From: Pyrenochaeta sp. MPI-SDFR-AT-0127
Lineage: Eukaryota > Ascomycota > Dothideomycetes > Pleosporales > Cucurbitariaceae
Direction of reading: 5' to 3'
Length of the DNA stretch: 64,000 nt
Assembly (NCBI GenBank): GCA_020747015.1
Contig: JAGTJM010000037.1
Location: forward strand, 1 to 64,000
Part shown: piece after piece, positions 57,830 to 64,000 of the stretch
Layout: each line of letters opens with the position of its first letter
Numbering within the stretch: position 1 is the first letter of the stretch
Made by a program: the position numbers and the translations under genes
The notes under the pieces: generated by a model
Told to the model about the DNA's origin: nothing
Databases searched by the model: none
The model's input: the letters and a program-made list of their open reading frames with translations, nothing else

Positions 57830-58720
57830 ACAGCAAGACAAGTGTCCAAGCCCAGACTTGTTACAAATCGATTTGACCGCCCACACTCTATGTAAATCAA
57901 TATTCACTACTACAAAGCTAACCACGAGGCCCCGTATGGGCGGTTAATAATACAGGACTTGATCGCTTGAGCTCTGGTGCTACCATGTAGCATTTACAAC
58001 GAACGTCAATGAACTGGTCATATCGCATGCCACTGCTATTGCTGGAGCAAGCCACATCGCCTACGGTAGGTGTTGCTTGCAAACAAGCGTCGATCTGAGG
58101 CTCATAAAACATTCATCTTGTAGCCAAAGTATTCATCAGCAGGCCCAGGAACCATCATACTGTGCTGGACTACCATGCTCGAGGTCGTGAGTATACTCCA
58201 CACATGTTAGGGGAATTGAAGTACGCGCTAAGACAGAGGTTCTCCGTGGAAAGTGAGGACCTTGTTGGAAGATCGGCTTCACCTAGCGAGCCCACCCACG
58301 TTCATCTTGCTAGCAGAAGATGAGAGGAGCGTTGCAGGAAGTGATGGCCTGGGTGGTCAAGAATCATGGCTTTTCAATTGCCGGACTATCGCTGTTACCC
58401 ACATCATTCACTCTTTCTCGAAATTGATCACTGTCATTACTGTTTGCACGCTCACCATGGTCAAGATGAACTTTATTAAGAACGAAAGTGATGCTTTGAA
58501 CCTTTATTCTATAGTTCGAATCAAATCTCTTATATTTACATTCGGTTAGTTAATCTATAAATGACGTTATGCAGCTTTCACAAGGTCCAGATCCGTGTGT
58601 GGTGCAGCACTAGCTTCAGGGCGTGCCTTGAAGCTCAAAACCTGACGTCATCAAAACAAAAGTCAAGCAACTTTGTAATGTGATGTTCCATCAACAAAGT
58701 TCCTTCCCAGTGTCAATTGA
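57830..58720. other. Intergenic, UPF2 3' flank and phosphatase promoter
   Basis: About 900 bp; may include a final short UPF2 exon in its first 100 bp. No other gene or repeat recognised. Confidence 0.5.
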
Positions 58721-60112
58721 ATGAGATCCAGTGACTGCTCGAACCCCAACATTAGTCGTACCAACATGTTGTCTCTCACTTTCATGTTGGCGACGTCAGC
58801 CATGGCGATGCCGTCACACCGCAACGCCCAAACACCACTCCAGCCTCTCGATCATTCTCAAGGCTACCAATTCGATCCTTTACTACACTTACCAGGTATA
58901 TCGCCGTACTTTGATGCAGTAGGGTTCGGACTAGAGCATAAAGCGCCCCCAGGATGCAATGTTACAGCAGCCTCGTACATTGTCCGGCATGGCGCCATCT
59001 ATGCCAATGACAAGGAGTACGACGAATTCATCAAGCCATTTCTTTGGAAACTGGAAAAACACCGTCAAGGGTGGTCTGGGCCCCTATCGTTTATGGAGAC
59101 ATGGCAAAGCCCTATTCTTGAAGACAAGCTCGAGGAGTTGACGCCTTCTGGCGCTGTCGATGCAAAGCGAGTGGGGAAGCATCTGATGGAACGATATCCA
59201 GATTTGGTGCCGAACACCAAGAGAATTCTGGCGGATAAGAAGAGTAGAACTTATGACACTGCAATTAACCTAGTGAAAGCGTTTCCTCAAGAGGAAGATA
59301 TTGAGATTGTGCGCGTCACAGAGAATACGAACGGATCTATGGAATCTCTCATTCCACACAAGAGCTGCAAGAATTTTGAGAAATCACCGGGTACAAAGGA
59401 GCAAAAGAAAGTTATTGAAGTGTACGCTGCGAGCGTTGCGCATCGTCTCTCACCGTATACACCGTTCAAACTCGAATCAAACGATGTCGTAGGTTTCCAG
59501 ATGCTATGTGGGTACGAAAGTGCTATTAAGGGTTCCCGGTCAGAGATATGTGGCCAATTCACAGACGCAGAATGGATGGCATACGAGTACGCTTGGGATC
59601 TGAAATATGCGTATATGGTGGGCCCTCTTAATCCGCTCTCACCATATCTCGGATTCCCCTGGTTGCAAGCCCAAACCGACATTTTCCAACACATTAGCAA
59701 GCATGACACGCCCGGCGATGGCTGGCCAGAGCAGCAACGCTTCTTTCTCTCTTTCACGCACCGCGAAGTACCACCCTTTGTTGCTACGGCACTCGGTCTA
59801 TTTAACTCATCTTCCGATGCCACGGAGCAATTCCCCACAGATCATATCAACTGGACGCGGGCATGGAAAATGAGCGATCTTATTCCCTTTTTAGGCCATG
59901 TCGGCATGGAGAAAATGACCTGCGAGAGGGGAGCAGTGCACGGTGATGGGCCTGGAGAGTTCATCCGGTTCATTGCGAATACAGCGCCTAGGCCGATTCC
60001 AGATTGTCAGGATGGACCGGGTGCAAGTTGTCCGTTCCATGCGTTTGAGAGCTTGATCGGGAAGGGGAGTGAGAAACATAAAGACTTCCATAAAGTTTGT
60101 GACAAGAATTAA
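58721..60112 (+). CDS. Secreted histidine acid phosphatase-like protein with degenerate motifs
   Basis: Single exon, 463 aa from the first ATG (58721; an in-frame stop immediately precedes it). An internal Met at 58766 starts a better signal peptide (MLSLTFMLATSAMA), so translation may begin there. The fold is the branch-2 histidine phosphatase: ASYIVRHGAIYANDKEYDEF near the N terminus, GAVDAKRVGKHLMERYP, RTYDTAINLVKAF and SFTHREVPPF towards the C terminus. The usual RHGxRxP reads R89-H90-G91-A-I-Y-A, lacking the second Arg and Pro. The usual His-Asp proton donor pair reads H347-R348-E349. Relatives are phytases and acid phosphatases that release phosphate outside the cell; activity here may differ. 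Several N-glycosylation sequons (NVT, NGS, NSS, NWT) fit secretion. Confidence 0.85.
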   Translation: MRSSDCSNPNISRTNMLSLTFMLATSAMAMPSHRNAQTPLQPLDHSQGYQFDPLLHLPGISPYFDAVGFGLEHKAPPGCNVTAASYIVRHGAIYANDKEYDEFIKPFLWKLEKHRQGWSGPLSFMETWQSPILEDKLEELTPSGAVDAKRVGKHLMERYPDLVPNTKRILADKKSRTYDTAINLVKAFPQEEDIEIVRVTENTNGSMESLIPHKSCKNFEKSPGTKEQKKVIEVYAASVAHRLSPYTPFKLESNDVVGFQMLCGYESAIKGSRSEICGQFTDAEWMAYEYAWDLKYAYMVGPLNPLSPYLGFPWLQAQTDIFQHISKHDTPGDGWPEQQRFFLSFTHREVPPFVATALGLFNSSSDATEQFPTDHINWTRAWKMSDLIPFLGHVGMEKMTCERGAVHGDGPGEFIRFIANTAPRPIPDCQDGPGASCPFHAFESLIGKGSEKHKDFHKVCDKN

Positions 60113-60567
60113 TGAGATGGATAAAAAAAGTTGGATATCCAGACCATGTATCATCGGGCATGTAATAATACAGAGAATAGGACAATGTGTATATTGGACA
60201 AACGCAATGACAAAAGCATATTTCAGTTGAATTGCCAATTATTTGCTAAGATGGTAGGCAATATCTAGCGCAGTACCGGCGCTCATATCAAGGGCAGGGT
60301 AGAATGGCGTTGACATACATGCTACAGTGCATTGACTCACATAGAATCTCTCTAACATGGTTTGGAACAGTTCCAAGTGTCTCTATAACTCGCGGCGTCT
60401 GTATTCCATAGCTCCAGGCTTGTGAGCACCTTGTTGGCTTGTTCTCATAGGAGGTGATATAATTCTCTAGGCAATGCCACTTGCCGCAGCTTCGGGCGCT
60501 ATGCTCTATGTACATCGCTTTCTCCGGTTATACAGAACGGTCTAGACAAACCCAAAAGGCATCCTCC
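60113..60567. other. Intergenic between convergent phosphatase and END3 genes
   Basis: About 450 bp of 3' flanks with no recognised element. Confidence 0.55.
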
Positions 60568-61858
60568 TCATCTCGCTTTTTCATCGTCAATCTGCCTCCT
60601 GAGATCACTCAGCACTTCCTTTCTCTTCTCCAGATGCCCTTGCAAGCCCTCAACCTGCTCCCTGACCGTCTCGATCTCCTCCCTGATGCCGCCCAGCCCT
60701 TTCACCGCGCCACCCTCATCATTTTCCAGATCCCGTAGGGTATTTCTCTTGTAGTCCAGTAACAGTTCCAGTTCCCTCTTGACTAAAGCAGGCTTGCTGT
60801 CTTTGCTCCGTCCATGCCGTCTGTTCTCCGCCTCCTTCTCAACATCGGCGATTTTGGTTTCAAGTTCGCGGAGTTGTTTCTTGAGCCGCACCTCTTCCCA
60901 GTCTTCGGTTGTGCGACCTCCAAAGTCTGTACCCTTTGAGCGCGCGCCATAGTTTGCAGCGCGGTCACCAACGCCTAGACGTGTGAGATAAGCATCGCCG
61001 AATTTCGCTTTGCGGCCTGTTGCTGTGGTGTCGTCGCTACGAGTGGCCCAACGATTGTTGCCAGAACTCTCCAGGTCATAATCAATATGCGCTTTTTCAA
61101 AACTTGCTCGTAAGCTCGGTGGTACGCTGCGGGGAACGCGATACCCTTCACTTCTTTGATTCAAGATATGTAGGAATGCTAGACTAGCGTCTTTGCCCAC
61201 ACTTTCGCGTGCTTTTGGATTCACCAAGTTCCATGCAAATCGTATATCGGAGTCTGGAACATTGTCTAGGCTGTCAAACAGGCCGGAGAGTGAATCGAAG
61301 GCGAGGTGGCCATGTGAATCGCGATTTGCGGTGTATATCTCCTCATATTTAGACTTATCAGACGGCGACATATACCAATCGAAGCCATCGCGCAGGCCTG
61401 GCGTGTCGTCGTCATCCTCGACGGATTCGAAGGCGGGCTGTGAGCCGGAGAGGGCGCGTGTGGCCTGAACAAGGTGGGCTTTCGATTCAGGGACGAGCCA
61501 GTCGGGAAGGGTCTTAGGCACGTCTACTGAAATCTATGCAATTGGATTAGTTGTGCACAAGTCTACCTGGCCAGCTGTACGCTCGCAACTGTAAGAGTAC
61601 ACAGAGAGTGCAACGTACCCCGTTGATCAGATCAAAGATGAGTCGCATAGCCACACAGAACTCCTCAAAGTCGAGCTTGCCATCATTATCCACATCCGCC
61701 AGATCCCATACCCTCTCAAGCTGATCGTCTCTCAAATGTGAGTTCTTCAAGACTGGGGCTGCCTGCGCGCCATCGAGATGCGATCCGCCTTGGCTCAAGG
61801 AGCTGAAGATCTCCCAGTACTTTTCGACTTCGTCTTGTTCGATACGATTTGGCGCCAT
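60568..61858 (-). CDS. END3: Endocytosis/actin regulator End3 (EH-domain protein)
   Basis: Exons 61619-61858 and 60568-61533 around an 85-bp phase-0 intron (GTACGT...TGCATAG; the nearer TTTCAG would give an immediate stop). 401 aa, the usual End3 length; the true ATG is at 61858 (MAPNRIEQDE). The N-terminal EH domain contains an EF-hand, DLADVDNDGKLDFEEFCVAM. The segment joining it reads ISVDVPKTLPDWLVPESKAH, typical of End3. A second, degenerate EH region spans ~130-230 (SPSDKSKYEEIYTANRDSHG). The last ~130 aa are charged coiled coil (RLKKQLRELETKIADVEKEA; REEIETVREQVEGLQGHLEK) that binds Sla1/Pan1 in yeast. Role: Pan1-Sla1-End3 complex at cortical actin patches during endocytosis. Confidence 0.95.
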
Positions 61859-62377
61859 CACTCAGCGCTCTTAGAGAGGATAAGTGTGTAGAGAGTGGGG
61901 TGTGGAGGTGGACTGCTGTGACGGAAGGTCGGGATGGCGGAGCTCATGCACCTGCTGTTGATGCAAGGGTACGTAGATGCCAAGCTTCCAACCTGAGCGG
62001 CCCGAGCAAGAAGGGCGCTGATGTTCTTGACAAAAGATAAAAAGGCGAAGACAAAGTGTTGGAACTGTATCACGAGAGCTTTTCTTGTCACAACCGTGCA
62101 GTTTGTAAGTTGTAAGATCTTAAATTAAGCTATGTATAACGCAGATGCCCCTAATAGCATTACAAGACCAGAAAAGAGCGATGCAGATACACTCCAACTT
62201 CGCAAGGTCCCCTTTGCAGAAGTCCCCAATCCCAAATTTTCCAAGACAATGCGCCAACTGCGAAATTAAGGAATGACATGTGACAGAATTTCTTACTCAG
62301 TCCAATGCAAGACGATCCCGTCGTGGGTATGAGCCCAAAATGTACAAATAACACCGCTGATGCAGAAGAGTGTCACT
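61859..62377. other. Intergenic between END3 and the second chitin synthase gene
   Basis: About 520 bp holding the END3 promoter and the chitin synthase 3' flank; nothing else recognised. Confidence 0.55.
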
Positions 62378-64000
62378 CTAGCTCATGTTTGCAAGCTCGT
62401 TATCAATGGTCTGGCTCAGGAAAATCTTCCTCTCGCCAGTAAGTTGCACCTGTAGTCTCTGCTCTGCGAGAGCAACGAGCTGTTTCTTCGTAATACGGTC
62501 CAAGTCCGCATCTCGCAAACAGGCCTGCACCGTCTCGACAATCAGAGCGTCATTGGGTCCGTTCATCATGTTCTGGAAATTCACTGTGCTTCCAGGTCGT
62601 GACTGATTGTAGCCGAGTGGGCTACGTCCACGAATCGGCGGCGTCGACGTCATGAGGTTGTCCGAGCTTTGGAAGCCACCCATGCCGGGCCGTTGACCGT
62701 AAGGCGAGGCATTGTAATGGTCGCTCATGCCTCCCATTGACATTAGGCGGCTATCATGAGGGTTATCTTGATAGCGTGACAAATTAGAGTATGTTGATTG
62801 GCGAGCCTGCATTCCCTGGTATGGGCCTGGTGATTGTGGTGGCATATGAGAAATGTGTTGCATATTGGACATGATGGTCGAGGCGGGCTTGACTGAAGAG
62901 TAGACTGATTGCATGTCGTTCATTTCGTATGCCTCATCCTCGTACGCGCTGAATCCGCCCTTTTCAGAAGCCTGGCCGACAAGACCGCGACGTCCCGGGA
63001 GTTCATTGCGCTCGGCGTATTCATCCCATCGCATCATTGGGATGGCCTTTGGATCGAAGACTTCATCATCAGTGGTAAGAACTTGCTTGGTGCCTTGCTC
63101 GCCAATGACGACACGTGTGTTACCCCACGAGAAGTCATCCTGTTTCCAGAAGGAGTAGAGAGGTAGCGCCAGGGAGTAGATCGGGAAGGCAAGGATATAA
63201 ATGATCATCCAGCCGACGTGCTGCCACTGCCGCTTGATGATAAAGATCAAGGCTTGAAGACCATAGACAGCGGCAAGCATGATGATCGAGAACATGGGGA
63301 ACTGGCCAGATCCAGACGCAACGTTGTACACAAGGTAGACAAGGTATGCGCAAATAGATGGAAGAATAAGAGTTCCGAAAAGATCGATGAAGACGACAAA
63401 GCGCATGGAGAAGCAGCAGAAGCCGCAAAGGTCTTTCAAGAAGACGAGCTCTGCCAGGTTGTGGATGGTAGAATTGATCCAGCGACGTCTCTGGGAAAGG
63501 AGAATGCTCCATGTCTCAGGAGCTGCCGTAAGAGCGTAGGCATCCGGGATGAATTTGTACGACATATTCGGGAAATGCTTTGTCATGAGGGTGGTCAGAT
63601 AACGATCTTCACCAAGTGACAATAGATTCTTCTTGTGTAAGGTGTCCACAACACAATCAGCGTAGTCCTTGATAACCTTGTCTGCAATAATCAGGGGTTT
63701 CCCCTTGTCAGCTGTGCGCAAGCGATACATGCAGAAACTGAGGCAATTAGCAACGGTCTTAATGGCGAAGTGGAAAACAACTCACCAACCAGGTAAACAG
63801 GTGACGCTACCGAACAAGCTCTCGAAGGCCTTCGAAAGATGATGAGAGATGTAGTATTCATACACTTGGATCATTGTCCACCACGACCTATCTTCATTCT
63901 CCAAGCTTGTCTCGCCGCAAATACCAGCAATCTTCGAGTCATTTGCGCAACTAGCGACAAGTCGATTGAGAGCATCGGGCCTGACCATGGTATCAGCGTC
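62378..64000 (-). CDS. Chitin synthase, class IV/V type, 3' part (truncated by window edge)
   Basis: Two exons visible: 63786 to beyond 64000 and 62378-63737, around a 48-bp intron (GTGAGT...CCTCAG); the N-terminal coding part lies outside the window. The frame opens with DADTMVRPDALNRLVASCAN, continues with SVTCLPGCFCMYRLRTADKG across the junction, then NLLSLGEDRYLTTLM and LLSQRRRWINSTIHNLAELV, all catalytic-core motifs of division-2 chitin synthases. Several C-terminal membrane helices, the WGNTRVVIGEQGTKQVL segment and a disordered Met/Gln/Ser linker follow. The end is a DEK-C-like helical domain (ALIVETVQACLRDADLDRIT to the stop). It differs clearly from the class VI-like enzyme ~11 kb away. 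Class IV (Chs3-like) is favoured; class V/VII cannot be excluded without the N terminus. Confidence 0.92.

Overview
The window looks like a chromosomal segment of a filamentous ascomycete (Pezizomycotina, probably Dothideomycetes/Pleosporales; the order is inference). The reasons are many short GT-AG introns (46-93 bp) with CTAAC-like branch sites, fungus-specific genes (chitin synthases, KRE6/SKN1, AA9, Zn2Cys6, End3, Lys1), and a sharply bounded AT-rich block almost devoid of CpA/TpG, the signature of repeat-induced point mutation (RIP).

Layout. (1) 1-9,700 is a transposon compartment: a structurally intact Fot1/pogo-type DNA transposon (10-1,882; 63-bp perfect terminal inverted repeats, TA target duplication, ~550-aa DDD transposase), then ~7.8 kb of RIP-degraded sequence holding a dead LTR retrotransposon (LTRs at 4,317-4,534 and 9,369-9,586). 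(2) 9,720-13,429 is a large secreted, repeat-bearing surface-type protein whose stop codon lies ~135 bp from the dead element. (3) 15,186-24,392 is ordinary gene space: a Jen1-type carboxylate MFS transporter, a SulP/STAS sulfate permease, saccharopine dehydrogenase LYS1 (divergent from the permease) and an RTA1-like membrane protein. (4) 24,996-27,746 is a convergent pair of secreted plant-polymer enzymes: a Cip1-like protein and an AA9 family protein with an altered copper site. (5) 27,747-37,638 is a gene-poor ~10 kb with one Zn2Cys6 regulator and a possible solo LTR. (6) 37,639-64,000 is dense conserved gene space: thiamine pyrophosphokinase, KRE6/SKN1 glucan synthesis protein, GH5 endoglucanase, mitochondrial L-2-hydroxyglutarate dehydrogenase, Nudix ADP-ribose hydrolase, a class VI-like chitin synthase, UPF2, a histidine acid phosphatase-like secreted protein, END3, and the 3' part of a second (class IV/V-type) chitin synthase that runs off the right edge.

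Themes: cell-wall construction (two chitin synthases, KRE6, and END3 in endocytosis) and extracellular polysaccharide attack (Cip1-like, AA9, GH5). No prokaryote-type systems, CRISPR arrays, rRNA or convincing tRNA were seen. Exon structures were built by hand from splice signals and reading-frame continuity, not from transcripts. The most unusual items are the AA9 protein lacking the usual second copper histidine and axial tyrosine, the surface protein with a 24-bp coding minisatellite beside the RIP block, and the intact transposon whose inverted repeats contain a duplicated 17-bp site.
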